DNA of 64,000 bases from Haloarcula pelagica (lineage in GTDB: Archaea > Halobacteriota > Halobacteria > Halobacteriales > Haloarculaceae): the NCBI RefSeq assembly GCF_030127105.1, contig NZ_CP126161.1, forward strand, positions 496,001 to 560,000, given 5' to 3'. Shown piece by piece: positions 35,913 to 45,964 of this stretch; the stretch's first letter is position 1, and every line of letters starts with the position of its first letter. The notes under the pieces were generated by a model. It was not told where the DNA came from and searched no databases. It was given only the letters and a program-made list of their open reading frames with translations. The position numbers and the translations under genes were made by a program.

Positions 35913-36733
35913 ATGGACGTGTACGCGCTCATCGGGAATCCCGTGGGTCACTCGCTGTCGCCGCCGATGCACGAGGCGGGCTACGACGCGCTCGGGCTCG
36001 ACGCGAAGTACGTCACCTTCGAACCAGCGGCCGACGACGGCGCGGCTGCCGTAGCGGCGGCCGATACGCTCGGCCTGGACGGGCTCAACGTCACCATCCC
36101 GTTCAAGCAGGACGTGCTCGGCGCCGTCGAGCCGACGCCGCTGGCCGAGCGGATCGGCGCGGTCAACACCGTCGACTTCGGCGGGGAGACACCGACCGGC
36201 CACAACACGGACGCCGTCGGGGCCGTCCGTGCGCTGGACCACCACGACGTGTCGCGCTCCGGGACCGCAGTCGTCGTCGGCGCCGGCGGGGCCGGCCGAG
36301 CGGTCGCGTTCGGCTGGCGGACGAGGGGATGACGGTTCGGATCGCCAACCGGACCGAGGCCCGCGCTCACGAGCTGGCCGAGGCCGTTCCGGGGGCGAGC
36401 GGGCACGGGCTGGGCGACCTGAACGGGCTGCTGGCCGACGCCGACGTGCTCGTCAACGCCACGAGCGTCGGGATGGACGAGGACGAGACGCCGGTGCCCG
36501 CCGACGCGCTCCACGGCGACCTCGCGGTGCTCGACGCGGTGTACTCGCCGATCGAGACACGGCTGCTCCGGGACGCGGCCGCGGCGGGCGCGACGACCGT
36601 CGACGGCGCCTGGATGCTGCTGTATCAGGGTGTCGAGGCGTTCGAACTCTGGACCGGACGGGACGCCCCCGTCACCGCCATGAACGAGGCGCTACGGGCG
36701 GGCCTGGCCTCGGACGGTCCAGCAAGAGATTAG
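35913..36733 (+). pseudogene. aroE: Shikimate dehydrogenase, frameshifted
   Basis: The first part (35913 to about 36310) reads [17 protein letters not shown] and [12 protein letters not shown]. The second part continues in another frame with [21 protein letters not shown] and [12 protein letters not shown]. One base missing near 36309-36315 (TTCGGCTGG where TTCGGGCTGG is expected) accounts for the shift. The enzyme reduces 3-dehydroshikimate in aromatic amino acid synthesis, so loss would usually cost the cell; a sequencing error is likely. Confidence 0.88.
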
Positions 36734-36757
36734 TGTCGGGCTGTGATAGAGGACGGT

Positions 36758-37171
36758 ATGGGTCTGCTCCAGAAACTGAAATCCGCCCTCGGACTCGACG
36801 GGGCCGAGTCGGCCACGGGAGCCAGTGGGTCCGGTGATGTCGACGTGACCGTCGAACGGGAACCCGCGACGGAGTCCGAAGACGCCGTCAAAGGGACCGA
36901 GACGGCGGCGTCGGGCACCGACGTGGATCAGGGGGCCGAGACGGCCGCCGAGTCAGCCGAGTCCGAGGACGCTGCCGCGGAGCCCGAGGGCTCCGGCGAC
37001 GACGTGACCGCGATCAAAGGTATCGGCCCCGCCTACGCCGACCGACTCTCGGGTATCGGCATCGAGACGGTGGGCGAACTGGCAGTCGCCGACGCCGACG
37101 ACATCGCCGCACAGACGGATCTCTCGGAGAGCCGCGTCTCGGGGTGGATCGAGCGCGCGAGAGAGTACTGA
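36758..37171 (+). CDS. Helix-hairpin-helix domain protein
   Basis: A 137-residue protein. A Lys-rich N-terminal helix (L-L-Q-K-L-K-S-A-L-G) leads to a long acidic, Ala/Glu/Ser-rich disordered linker (about 15-88). A C-terminal double HhH follows (I-K-G-I-G-P-A-Y-A-D-R-L-S-G-I-G-I and S-E-S-R-V-S-G-W-I). It may bind DNA non-specifically or a protein. No other domain is present. Confidence 0.8.
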   Translation: MGLLQKLKSALGLDGAESATGASGSGDVDVTVEREPATESEDAVKGTETAASGTDVDQGAETAAESAESEDAAAEPEGSGDDVTAIKGIGPAYADRLSGIGIETVGELAVADADDIAAQTDLSESRVSGWIERAREY

Positions 37172-37218
37172 TCGGACAACCGCAAGCGAATTAGTCGCGC
37201 CGCTGTTCTCTACTGCTA

Positions 37219-38691
37219 ATGCGAACGGTCGAAACCGACCGCGAGACGTTCGAGCGGGTCGCCAGCGGCGCGCCCGCTGACGCTCGCGTGCCGGTCGAGG
37301 TCCGCGTCACCGTCGAGGACCCCTTTATCGCCTACAGGCGCGCCCGCGAGGAAGTCGGCGGCGTCTACCTGGCGACGACCGGGGGCCAGTCGGGCTGGGG
37401 GTACTTCGCGACGGCGCCGGCAGAGTTCACCGAAGTCGGCCCAGACACCGGCGAGAGCCTTGACGCGCTCGCGGCCGTCCTCGACGGCGAGTCGCTGGCG
37501 CGGGGGCCGTGTGACGTGCCCTACCCGTGTGGCGCGGTCGGCTGGCTCTCCTACGACATCGTCCGGGAACTGGAGACACTCCCCGACTCAGCGGTCGCCG
37601 ACCGCGCGCTGCCACGACTCCAACTGGCGACCTACGACCGGGTCGCCGCCTGGGAGGAACCACGCGGCGACGGCCCGGTCGAACTCCGAGTGACGGCCTG
37701 TCCCCGGCTGGCCGACCACGAGAGCGCCGAGGCGGCCTACGAGTTCGGCAAGCAACACGCACTGGAACTGGCCCGCCAGGCCGGCGAGGGCGACCCCGAA
37801 GTCGGGGACCCACCGGTCGCGGCCGACGAGGCGCGCTTCGAGAGCGACTGCACTCGCGAGTCGTTCGCCGAGCGCGTCCGGACGGTCAAACGGTACATCC
37901 GCGAGGGCGACACCTTCCAGGCGAACGTCTCCCAGCGACTGAGCGCGCCGGCCGCCGTCCACCCGGTCGAGGCCTTCGACGCGCTCCGGAGCGTGAACCC
38001 GGCCCCGTACTCGGCGCTCGTGGAGTTTCCCGGCGTCGACCTGGTGAGCGCGAGTCCGGAACTGCTCTTGAGTCGGGACGGCGACCGCCTCGTCACCGAA
38101 CCCATCGCCGGGACCCGCCCGCGTGGAGCCACGGACGCCGAAGACGATCGGCTGGAGCGGGACCTCCTGGCCGACGAGAAAGAGCGCGCCGAACACGCGA
38201 TGCTCGTCGACCTGGAGCGCAACGACCTCGGGAAGGTGAGCCAGTTCGGCTCGGTCGAGGTGACCGACTACCGCCGGGTCGACCGCTACTCGGAGGTGAT
38301 GCACCTCGTCTCGGTCGTCGAAGGACGGCTCCGCGGGCGCGCCTCGCTCCGGGACGCCGTGGCCGCCGTGTTCCCCGGCGGGACCATCACCGGCGCACCC
38401 AAGCCACGGACGATGGAGATCATCGACGAGGTCGAGTCGAGTCGGCGCGGCCCCTACACCGGCTCGATCGGCCTCTTCGGGTTCGACGGCCGGGCGACGC
38501 TGAACATCGTCATCCGGACGCTGGTCCGCTACGGCGAGGAGTACCATCTCCGTGTGGGCGCGGGCATCGTCCACGATTCGGACCCCGACAGCGAGTACGA
38601 GGAGACCCTGGACAAGGGCCGTGCCCTCGTGACCGCGGTCGACGAGGCACTGGGCGCCAGAGCGGATCTCTCGGTGGAGGGACAGCGATGA
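37219..38691 (+). CDS. pabB: Aminodeoxychorismate synthase component I
   Basis: A 490-residue chorismate-utilising enzyme. The key runs are present: [36 protein letters not shown], and [11 protein letters not shown]. It aminates chorismate to 4-amino-4-deoxychorismate. Anthranilate synthase is similar, but the downstream glutaminase and class-IV aminotransferase indicate the 4-aminobenzoate route. The stop overlaps the pabA start (ATGA). Confidence 0.85.
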   Translation: MRTVETDRETFERVASGAPADARVPVEVRVTVEDPFIAYRRAREEVGGVYLATTGGQSGWGYFATAPAEFTEVGPDTGESLDALAAVLDGESLARGPCDVPYPCGAVGWLSYDIVRELETLPDSAVADRALPRLQLATYDRVAAWEEPRGDGPVELRVTACPRLADHESAEAAYEFGKQHALELARQAGEGDPEVGDPPVAADEARFESDCTRESFAERVRTVKRYIREGDTFQANVSQRLSAPAAVHPVEAFDALRSVNPAPYSALVEFPGVDLVSASPELLLSRDGDRLVTEPIAGTRPRGATDAEDDRLERDLLADEKERAEHAMLVDLERNDLGKVSQFGSVEVTDYRRVDRYSEVMHLVSVVEGRLRGRASLRDAVAAVFPGGTITGAPKPRTMEIIDEVESSRRGPYTGSIGLFGFDGRATLNIVIRTLVRYGEEYHLRVGAGIVHDSDPDSEYEETLDKGRALVTAVDEALGARADLSVEGQR

Positions 38692-39305
38692 CGGCCGGGA
38701 CGGCGCCGACAGTGCTGGTGGTGGACAACTACGATTCCTTCGCCTACAACCTCGTCCAGTACGTCGGCGAGGTCGTCCTGCGGCTGGGCGGTACCGAGGA
38801 CGACGTGCTCGTGCGGCGAAACGACGCCGTCGACGTGGCAGACATCCGCGCGCTGGACCCCGACGGCATCGTCGTCTCGCCGGGGCCCGGGACACCCCAG
38901 GAAGCCGGCGTCTCGATGCCGGTCTTCGCCGAGTTGTCGTATCCGACGCTGGGGGTCTGTCTGGGCCACCAGGCGCTGTGTGCCGCGAGCGGCGCGCCGG
39001 TCGGTCACGCCGAGTCGGTCGTCCACGGCAAGTCCTCGTCGATCACCCACGACGGCGCGGGCGTCTTCGAGGGCGTTCCGGACGGCGTCCAGGTCGGGCG
39101 CTACCACTCGCTGGCGGTCGAGCGCGACGAGCTACCGGACGTGCTGGAGGAGACGGCCTACACCGACGACGAGGCCGGCATCGTGATGGGCGTGCGCCAC
39201 CGCGAACAGCCACACGTCGGGGTGCAGTTCCACCCCGAGAGCATCCTCACGGACCACGGGAAGACGATGGTCGAGAACTTCTGTCTCACATGCAGTATCA
39301 CGTAG
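38688..39305 (+). CDS. pabA: Glutamine amidotransferase (aminodeoxychorismate synthase component II)
   Basis: A 205-residue class-I glutaminase. [10 protein letters not shown] is the N-terminal mark, S-P-G-P-G-T-P the oxyanion region, G-V-C-L-G-H-Q the nucleophile Cys, and F-H-P-E-S-I the His-Glu of the triad. It supplies ammonia to PabB. The start overlaps the pabB stop, and the end overlaps the next gene by 16 bases. Confidence 0.88.
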   Translation: MTAGTAPTVLVVDNYDSFAYNLVQYVGEVVLRLGGTEDDVLVRRNDAVDVADIRALDPDGIVVSPGPGTPQEAGVSMPVFAELSYPTLGVCLGHQALCAASGAPVGHAESVVHGKSSSITHDGAGVFEGVPDGVQVGRYHSLAVERDELPDVLEETAYTDDEAGIVMGVRHREQPHVGVQFHPESILTDHGKTMVENFCLTCSIT

Positions 39306-40162
39306 ACGGCCGGCTGGTCCCGGCCGACGAGGCGACGGTATCGGTGCGCGACCGCGGGTTCATGTACGGCGACGCCGCCTTCGAGACGCTGCGGGTCTAC
39401 GGCGGCGACCCGTTCGAGTGGGCGGCCCACCGCGAGCGCCTCCAGCGCACCGCCGAGACGCTGGGCTTCGGGGCGGCCGTGCCCGACGACCTCCGGGAGC
39501 GGGTCGACGAGACGCTCGCCGCCAACGACCTCGAAGAGGCCTACGTCAAACTCTCGGTCACCCGTGGGGTCCAGCCCGGGAAGCTCACGCCGGACCCCGA
39601 CGTGGACCCGACGGTGGTCGTCATCTGTTCGGCACTGCCGCCGGGTGGCCGGGACAGCGAGCCGGTCTGGGACGGCCCGGCCGACCTCCAGACCGTCCGG
39701 ACTCGGCGGATCCCCAGCGAGTCCCTGCCCGCCGATACCAAGACCCACAACTACCTCAACGGCATCCTCGCCCGTCTTGAACTCCAGCGGGCGGCCCCCG
39801 ACGGCGACGCCGCCGACGAGGCACTCGTGCGGGACATCGACGGGACCGTCGTCGAGGGCGCGACGAGCAACCTCTTTTTCGTCGCCGACGACGCGCTCCG
39901 GACCCCCAGCGCGGACCTAGACTTGCTCCCGGGAGTCACCCGCGGCGTCGTCGTCGAGCTAGCCCGCGAGGAAGGGTTCCCCGTCGAGGAAGGGAGCTAC
40001 ACGCTCGACGACGTGCGCGACGCCGACGAGGCGTTCCTGACGAACTCGACGTGGGAGGTCCGCCCGGTCGGAACCGTCGACGGGATCGACGTGGGGACCG
40101 GCCCGATGACGAAGCTCCTCCGGCGGCTCTACGCCGAGCGCGTCGAGCGCGACCAGTACTGA
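39290..40162 (+). CDS. pabC: Class IV aminotransferase (aminodeoxychorismate lyase-like)
   Basis: A 290-residue PLP enzyme. D-R-G-F-M-Y-G-D-A-A-F-E-T-L-R and K-T-H-N-Y-L-N (PLP Lys) are clear, as is E-G-A-T-S-N-L-F-F. Branched-chain and D-amino-acid aminotransferases share this fold, but the place after pabB-pabA makes 4-amino-4-deoxychorismate lyase the likely function, giving 4-aminobenzoate for folate. The three genes overlap one another. Confidence 0.8.
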   Translation: MQYHVDGRLVPADEATVSVRDRGFMYGDAAFETLRVYGGDPFEWAAHRERLQRTAETLGFGAAVPDDLRERVDETLAANDLEEAYVKLSVTRGVQPGKLTPDPDVDPTVVVICSALPPGGRDSEPVWDGPADLQTVRTRRIPSESLPADTKTHNYLNGILARLELQRAAPDGDAADEALVRDIDGTVVEGATSNLFFVADDALRTPSADLDLLPGVTRGVVVELAREEGFPVEEGSYTLDDVRDADEAFLTNSTWEVRPVGTVDGIDVGTGPMTKLLRRLYAERVERDQY

Positions 40163-40277
40163 GACTCCGGCGGGCGGCCACTGGAACAGAGAGCAAAGCC
40201 CCGGCGGCCGATGAGTCCCGACCAGTACTGCGGGGACCGGGGCGTTGAAAACGGTGTCCTCCCTACAGTGTGCAACG

Positions 40278-40694
40278 ATGGACGAGGACAGCCGTATCGC
40301 GGCCGTCGACGAGGTGCCCGAAGACGGGAGTTTCCTCTTTACCGTCCGCGACGGGTTCGACACCGGGGAGGCGATTCTGCTCCGGTTCGACGACGGGGTC
40401 GTCGCCTTCGAGAACTACTGTCCCCACTGGCGGGACGTTCGACTGGACAAGGGCAGCGGCGCGACCTGTCGCGACGGCGAACTGGTGTGTGAGAAACACG
40501 GCGCGACGTTCGAATCGGACACTGGCCACTGTACGTACGGTCCCTGTGAAGGGGCCGTCCTGGAAGAAGTCGACGTGACGACTGCCGACGGCACCGTCTA
40601 CCTGACCGACGACCGCTACGAGTTCGAGAACCGGGGCTCGTCGGGCGACCGCGATCTGTCTTCTCGCGGTCGGATCGGTTTCTCGGGTCAGTGA
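40278..40694 (+). CDS. Small Rieske 2Fe-2S protein
   Basis: A 138-residue soluble protein. The Rieske ligands are intact: Y-C-P-H near residue 43 and V-C-E-K-H-G about 18 residues later. There is no signal or membrane segment, so it is probably a ferredoxin-like component of a cytoplasmic oxygenase or a nitrite-reductase-type small subunit. No oxygenase is nearby. The ATG at 40278 is preferred. Confidence 0.82.
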   Translation: MDEDSRIAAVDEVPEDGSFLFTVRDGFDTGEAILLRFDDGVVAFENYCPHWRDVRLDKGSGATCRDGELVCEKHGATFESDTGHCTYGPCEGAVLEEVDVTTADGTVYLTDDRYEFENRGSSGDRDLSSRGRIGFSGQ

Positions 40695-40715
40695 CCCCGG
40701 GTCGGGGGTGTCCCG

Positions 40716-41006
40716 CTACCCGATCCGGTAGGCCGGTTCGCTGACGCTCTCGCACTTGCACTCGGGACACCGACTGGGCCGGTTGGTCAGGTCGTCGAAG
40801 TCGCTGAACCCGCACTCCTCGCACTCGGGCGGGGCGACGAGCAACTGTTCGTCGGTCGGTTCCAGGGACTTCGCGATGTGTTCGACGTGGGTGAGCGCGT
40901 CGCTCGTCTGTATCTCGAACGCGGTCGCGATCGCGCCCGCAGCCATCGCGTCCTCGCGTAATCGGTCGGCGATGCGCTGGCGCGTCGTCCGACTTGCCTC
41001 GCGCAT
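40716..41006 (-). CDS. Winged-helix transcriptional regulator with zinc ribbon
   Basis: A 96-residue protein. M-R-E-A-S-R-T-T-R-Q-R-I-A-D-R-L-R opens a winged helix (up to about 55), followed by a zinc ribbon P-P-E-C-E-E-C-G-F and R-C-P-E-C-K-C-E. This compact HTH-plus-ribbon architecture is common in haloarchaea. Targets are unknown. The flavoprotein gene just upstream is broken, and its second frame would run on into this gene. Confidence 0.8.
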   Translation of the reverse strand: MREASRTTRQRIADRLREDAMAAGAIATAFEIQTSDALTHVEHIAKSLEPTDEQLLVAPPECEECGFSDFDDLTNRPSRCPECKCESVSEPAYRIG

Positions 41007-41046
41007 GGGTTGAGTTGGCGCGATTCGGTTATAGGTTTTGTTGCAC

Positions 41047-42101
41047 TCAGTCGTCGGCCGCTGCCTCTCCCCTCGGTCCGCGCCCCGGCGGCGTGGCCCT
41101 CGTGGGAGACAGCCGTCGCGAGCAACTCGGGCGAGACCGCGGGCACGTCGTCCGCCCCGACCGGCCCCTCGGCCTCGATGTCGGCCAGCGACCGCGGGAA
41201 CCGCCGGAGGTCCTTGTGGATCGCGATGCCGGCGTCGGCGCCCTCGCCCATCGCGACCGGGATCTGGTTGTGGCCGGGCGTGAGGTCGCCGACGGCGTAG
41301 ACCCCCCTCGACGGAGGTCTCCCCGTCACCGTCGACCGCGACGGTGTCGTCGTCGTTGCGCTCGACCCCCAGCGCGTCGGCCAGTTCGGCGTGGTAGTCC
41401 GAGCCGTACATCGGGAAGCCGCCGCGGTACGCCCGGACGGTGCCGTCGGCGAACTCGAACGACTCCAGCCAGCCCGAGTCGTCTTTGGTCATCCCGACGA
41501 TATCGTCCTCGATCACGTCGACCGGGTGAGCCGCGAGCTGTTCTGCGGTCTCCTCGCTCCACTCGGGGTCGTCACCGCGGGTCAGCAGGTCCACCTCGTC
41601 GGTGTAGTTGAGCATGATCATCGCCACCGCGGCCGCGGACTCGCCGGTCCCCATCACGAACACCGGCTCGTCGACGAACATGAACGCGTCACAGTGGAGA
41701 CACCAGTGGAGGCCACGCCCGGTCCGGGGCAACGGAGGGTCGGGCCGCTCGTCGGAGAACCCGGTCGCGAGGACCACTCGGCGCGCGAGCAGGGGTCCGT
41801 CGTCGGTGGTGAGTTCGAACCCGCCGTCGAGCGGTTCGGCGTCCTCGACGAACCCCTGGCGGTAGTCGGCGCCGTAGTCCTGGACCTGTTCCCGGGCGGT
41901 CTGGAGGAATTCGTTGCCCGAGACATCCTCGGTGACGCCGATGACGTTGTGCGTGTCGGTCATCATCGCGGCCCGGCCGCCACCGCGGTTGACGACCACG
42001 GTGTCGAGCCCGAGCCGCGTCGTGTACAGGGCGGCGGTCAGCCCCGCGGGGCCGCCGCCGACCACTGCAACGTCGTACTCGAACTGCTCGTTGGTGTGCA
42101 T
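41047..42101 (-). pseudogene. Thioredoxin-reductase-like flavoprotein, two frameshifts
   Basis: The start is normal: V-V-G-G-G-P-A-G for FAD, and C-L-H-C (134-137), the redox pair of thioredoxin reductases. At the six-base C run 41302-41307 one base too many shifts the frame; the next frame reads G-V-Y-A-V-G-D-L-T-P-G-H-N-Q, the conserved C-terminal FAD motif. That frame then misses its stop; one base fewer in the C run 41069-41072 would end the protein with A-A-A-D-D and a TGA at 41047-41049. With both corrected the enzyme is of normal length. Confidence 0.82.
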
Positions 42102-42143
42102 TCGACCGCCCTAGGCACCAGACGACCAAAAGCGTGCCACCGT

Positions 42144-42779
42144 TCAGCCGAAGTTCTCGACTTTCGCGCCGTCGGCGTCGACGCCGGCCGCCTCCAGAGC
42201 CGCGGTCGCCGCGTCCAGGAAGTCCGCGAACCCGTAGACGAACACCTGTCCGCCGTCGGCGACGGCGTCGGCGACCGCCTCGGTCATGTCCTCGTCCTCG
42301 GCCAGCAGGCTGACGAACGCGCCGTCGGCCTCGAGCGCGTCGAGGCGTTCGACGTGGATCGGATCGTCGTCCTGATAGACGACCGCGGCCTCGTTGCCGT
42401 CCTGGAGCGCCCGCTCGGCGATGCCGACGGCCGGACCCACGCCGGGACCGCCCGCGATGACGACCGCGCGTGGTTCGCCCTCGTAGTAGTCGGAGCCGAA
42501 GGGCCCAGCCACCAGCAGTTCGTCGCCGGCTTCGAGGTCGGCGAGTCGCGGCGCGACTGCACCCTCAGGGTCGATGCCGACGGTCATCTCGAAGGTCCCC
42601 TCGACATCCGGCGAGGAGATCGTGTAGAAGCGCGACTCCTCGTCCTCGTCGCCGGGCAGCGTGACCTTGACGAACTGACCCGGTCGCGCGTCGAACTCGG
42701 GGGGCGTCTCGATGTCGATTGCGACGGCGTCGGGCCCGACCGAGCGAACCGCTGTGACGGGCAGTAAACGTTCGTCCAT
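42144..42779 (-). CDS. Ferredoxin/flavodoxin-NAD(P)+ reductase-like protein
   Basis: A 211-residue protein. R-F-Y-T-I-S-S-P is the flavin-binding motif, and V-I-A-G-G-P-G-V-G-P-A-V the NAD(P) loop. It is shorter than plant-type FNR but has both domains. It may move electrons between NAD(P)H and a ferredoxin, and lies next to the thioredoxin-reductase-like gene and near korAB. I chose the ATG at 42779. Confidence 0.85.
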   Translation of the reverse strand: MDERLLPVTAVRSVGPDAVAIDIETPPEFDARPGQFVKVTLPGDEDEESRFYTISSPDVEGTFEMTVGIDPEGAVAPRLADLEAGDELLVAGPFGSDYYEGEPRAVVIAGGPGVGPAVGIAERALQDGNEAAVVYQDDDPIHVERLDALEADGAFVSLLAEDEDMTEAVADAVADGGQVFVYGFADFLDAATAALEAAGVDADGAKVENFG

Positions 42780-42921
42780 ATCGGCGAGGTAGAACGGCGG
42801 CGACAAGGGGGTTTCGGTCGATTCTGCCGGGAGTTGGACGGATTATTTCACATCCGAATACCCGCGCGGGCGGGCGCACACAGAAGCCTTTTCTCCCCCC
42901 GCAGGCTACCCGTTTGGTAGT

Positions 42922-44697
42922 ATGCCAGAGGACCTCAACTGGGCCATCGGCGGCGAAGCCGGCGATGGGATCGACTCTACCGGGAAGATCTTCGCGCAGG
43001 CGCTCTCCCGGGCCGGTCGACACGTCTTCACCTCTAAGGACTTCGCCTCCCGGATCCGCGGGGGCTACACCGCGTACAAAGTTCGGACCTCGGTCGACCG
43101 CGTCGAGAGCGTCGTCGACCGCCTCGACATCCTCATCGCACTGACCGAGCGCACCATCCACGAGAACGAGGACGAGCTCCACGAGGACTCCGTCATCATC
43201 TACGACGGCGAGCGCTCGACGATGCAGGATGTCGAGGTCCCCCACGGCGCGACCGCCCTGGAGGTCCCGCTCAAGCGCCTCGCCGAGGACGCCGGCGGCG
43301 CCATCATGCTCAACGTCGTGGCGCTGGGCGCGGCCTGTGAGGTGACGAGCTTCCCGATCGAGAACTTGGACGAGAGCCTCCAGAAACGCTTCGGCGACAA
43401 GGGCGAGGCCATCGTCGAGAACAACAAGAAAGCCGCCCGGATGGGCCAGGAGTACGTCCAGGAGGAGTACGACGAGGAGTTCGACTACTCGATGGAGACC
43501 ACCGACGCGGACTACGTCCTCCTCAACGGCGACGAGGCCATCGGGATGGGTGCCATCGCCGCCGGCTGTCGCTTCTACGCCGGCTACCCGATCACGCCGG
43601 CGACCGACGTGATGGAGTACATGACCGGGCGCGTCGACCAGTTCGGCGGGAAGGTCGTCCAGGCCGAGGACGAACTGTCGGCGATCAACATGGCGCTTGG
43701 CGCGGCTCGGGCCGGTGCGCGCGCGATGACCGCCACTTCCGGACCGGGAATCGACCTGATGACCGAGACGTTCGGCCTCGTCGCCACCAGCGAGACGCCG
43801 CTGGTCATCTGTGACGTGATGCGCTCTGGTCCCTCGACCGGGATGCCGACCAAGCAGGAACAGGGCGACCTCAACATGACGCTGTACGGCGGTCACGGCG
43901 AGATCCCCCGCTTCGTCGTCGCGCCGACGACCGTCTCCGAGTGTTTCTGGAAGACCGTCGAGGCGTTCAACCTCGCCGAGAAGTACCAGACACCCGTCTT
44001 CCTGGTCTCGGACCTGGCGATGGCCGTCACCGAGCAGACGTTCTCGCCGGAGACGTTCGACATGGACGAGGTGGAGGTCGACCGCGGCAAGGTCGTCGAC
44101 GAGGACGAGATCGGCGCCTGGCTCGACGAGCAGGGCCGTTTCCAGGCGCACTTCCCGGCCGCAGACGGGGTCTCCCCGCGGGCGTTCCCCGGGACCGCGG
44201 ACGGCGCACACATGACCACCGGGCTGGAACACGACGAACTCGGCCGGCGGACCGAGGACACCGACGTGCGCATCGAGCAGGTCGACAAGCGCCAGCGGAA
44301 AGTCGAGACCGCCCGGGAACAGGAGGAGTTCGACTACCGGGAGTTCGGCGACCCCGACGCGGACACGCTGATCATCTCGTGGGGCTCGAACGAGGGCGCC
44401 ATGCGCGAGGGCCTGGAGCTGCTCGACGCCGAGGGCCACAACGTCCGTTTCATCTCGGTCCCGTACATCTTCCCGCGGCCGGACCTGACCGACGAGGTCC
44501 AGGCCGCCGAGGAAGTCATCGTCGTCGAGTGTAACGCCACCGGGCAGTTCGCCGACATCATCGAACACGACGTGTTAGAGCGCGTCGAGCGCATCAACAA
44601 GTACAACGGCGTCCGCTTCAAGGCGGACGAACTCGCGGCCGAGGTCAAGCAGACACTCGATCCAGACAACGGTACACAGGAGGTTGAAGCAGAATGA
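42922..44697 (+). CDS. korA: 2-oxoacid:ferredoxin oxidoreductase, gamma-alpha subunit
   Basis: A 591-residue protein. The N-terminal gamma domain (I-G-G-E-A-G-D-G-I-D-S-T-G-K) is fused to the alpha domain with G-Y-P-I-T-P-A-T-D and A-T-S-G-P-G-I-D-L-M. This is the haloarchaeal two-subunit type, with the beta subunit encoded next door. The pair oxidises 2-oxoglutarate or another 2-oxoacid with CoA and ferredoxin. The ATG overlaps the korB start by four bases. Confidence 0.93.
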   Translation: MPEDLNWAIGGEAGDGIDSTGKIFAQALSRAGRHVFTSKDFASRIRGGYTAYKVRTSVDRVESVVDRLDILIALTERTIHENEDELHEDSVIIYDGERSTMQDVEVPHGATALEVPLKRLAEDAGGAIMLNVVALGAACEVTSFPIENLDESLQKRFGDKGEAIVENNKKAARMGQEYVQEEYDEEFDYSMETTDADYVLLNGDEAIGMGAIAAGCRFYAGYPITPATDVMEYMTGRVDQFGGKVVQAEDELSAINMALGAARAGARAMTATSGPGIDLMTETFGLVATSETPLVICDVMRSGPSTGMPTKQEQGDLNMTLYGGHGEIPRFVVAPTTVSECFWKTVEAFNLAEKYQTPVFLVSDLAMAVTEQTFSPETFDMDEVEVDRGKVVDEDEIGAWLDEQGRFQAHFPAADGVSPRAFPGTADGAHMTTGLEHDELGRRTEDTDVRIEQVDKRQRKVETAREQEEFDYREFGDPDADTLIISWGSNEGAMREGLELLDAEGHNVRFISVPYIFPRPDLTDEVQAAEEVIVVECNATGQFADIIEHDVLERVERINKYNGVRFKADELAAEVKQTLDPDNGTQEVEAE

Positions 44698-45557
44698 GCT
44701 CAGACGTTCGATTCACAGATTTCAAGTCCGACAAGCAACCGACGTGGTGTCCCGGCTGCGGTGACTTCGGGACGATGAACGGCATGATGAAGGCCCTGGC
44801 CGAGACCGGCAACGACCCCGACAACACGTTCGTGGTCGCCGGCATCGGCTGTTCCGGCAAGATCGGGACCTACATGCACAGTTACGCGCTGCACGGCGTC
44901 CACGGCCGCGCCCTGCCGGTGGGTATCGGCGTGAAGATGGCCAACCCCGACCTAGAAGTGATGGTCGCCGGCGGCGACGGCGACGGCTACTCCATCGGTG
45001 CCGGCCACTTCATCCACGCGGTGCGGCGGAACGTCGACATGAGCTACGTGGTCATGGACAACCGCATCTACGGGCTGACCAAGGGCCAGGCATCGCCGAC
45101 CTCGCGCGAGGACTTCGAGACGGGGACCACGCCCGAGGGCCCCAAACAGCCCCCGGTCAACCCGAAGGCACTCGCGCTGTCGGCCGGTGCGACCTTCATC
45201 GCGCAGTCCTTTAGCTCGAACGCCCAGCGCCACGCCGAGATCGTCCAGCAGGCCATCGAACACGACGGCTTCGGCTTCGTCAACGTCTACTCGCCGTGTG
45301 TGACGTTCAACGACGTGGACACGTACGACTACTTCCGGGACTCCATCGTGGACCTAGACGAGACGGACCACGACCCGCACGACCGCGACCAGGCCAAAGA
45401 CAAGATCCTCGAATCCGACAAGGAGTACATGGGCGTGCTCTACCAGAACGAGGACTCCGTGCCCTTCGAGCAGCGCGAGGGTATCGAGAGCTCGATGGCC
45501 GAGATCCCCGACGGCGCTCCCGAGGGCGCGATGGACCTCGTCCGCGAGTTCTACTGA
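44694..45557 (+). CDS. korB: 2-oxoacid:ferredoxin oxidoreductase, beta subunit
   Basis: A 287-residue thiamine-diphosphate subunit. It has the W-C-P-G-C-G-D-F-G start with Fe-S cysteines, G-I-G-C-S-G-K-I-G-T-Y, and the TPP signature G-G-D-G-D-G-Y-S-I-G-A-G. A good Shine-Dalgarno (AGGAGGT at 44678-44684) stands nine bases before its ATG, which helps re-initiation after korA. Confidence 0.93.
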   Translation: MSSDVRFTDFKSDKQPTWCPGCGDFGTMNGMMKALAETGNDPDNTFVVAGIGCSGKIGTYMHSYALHGVHGRALPVGIGVKMANPDLEVMVAGGDGDGYSIGAGHFIHAVRRNVDMSYVVMDNRIYGLTKGQASPTSREDFETGTTPEGPKQPPVNPKALALSAGATFIAQSFSSNAQRHAEIVQQAIEHDGFGFVNVYSPCVTFNDVDTYDYFRDSIVDLDETDHDPHDRDQAKDKILESDKEYMGVLYQNEDSVPFEQREGIESSMAEIPDGAPEGAMDLVREFY

Positions 45558-45964
45558 ACGGCCCGGCTCCGTCGAAACGCTCGATCGGTACTAGTTTTCG
45601 ACGGTCGTGCTGCAGACAGAGCGCGTATCAGTCACGGGTGAAGTTGCCGTACACGAGATCCGCGTAGGTATCGCGACAGGGTATGGGCGTTTGGCTCAAC
45701 GGTAAATCATGGGCTGTTACCGGTAATGAGCGATTGTCCGTGCATTGTCCGATCAAATATATTGTCGAAAATCTCGTCTCGGTCGTCGACTTCCGTAGAT
45801 GTCGCTGTAGTGTGAGTGCCAGTCGACCGTCTGCTCCTCGGCGGTCTTGGCGTCGACGTACTCCTCAGCGCAGTAGCGTTGAAACGTGTCGCAGTTGATT
45901 TTCAGCCTGATCCCCGACTATCATGTCCGATTAACTTTACGCCTGTTTACCCAAGCTATTTGCA
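45558..45964. other. Intergenic region with a possible gene remnant
   Basis: A 407-base stretch between korB and an AT-richer serine hydrolase gene. On the minus strand at about 45770-45910 a short readable stretch runs C-D-T-F-Q-R-Y-C-A-E-E-Y-V-D-A-K-T-A-E-E and on to W-H-S-H-Y-S-D-I-Y-G, with no start or stop frame of useful length. It may be the end of a lost gene, possibly a mobile-element protein. No inverted repeats were recognised. Confidence 0.35.

Noticed and set aside
36758-37171. Acidic low-complexity linker in the HhH protein taken as evidence of transfer
   Set aside because: Acidic linkers are common in haloarchaeal proteins and the codon use matches the surroundings.
45684-45740. 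A stretch GGGCGTTTGGCTCAACGG... that looks like a tRNA D-arm
   Set aside because: There is no matching acceptor stem, anticodon stem or T-arm after it, so a tRNA or tRNA fragment is not supported.
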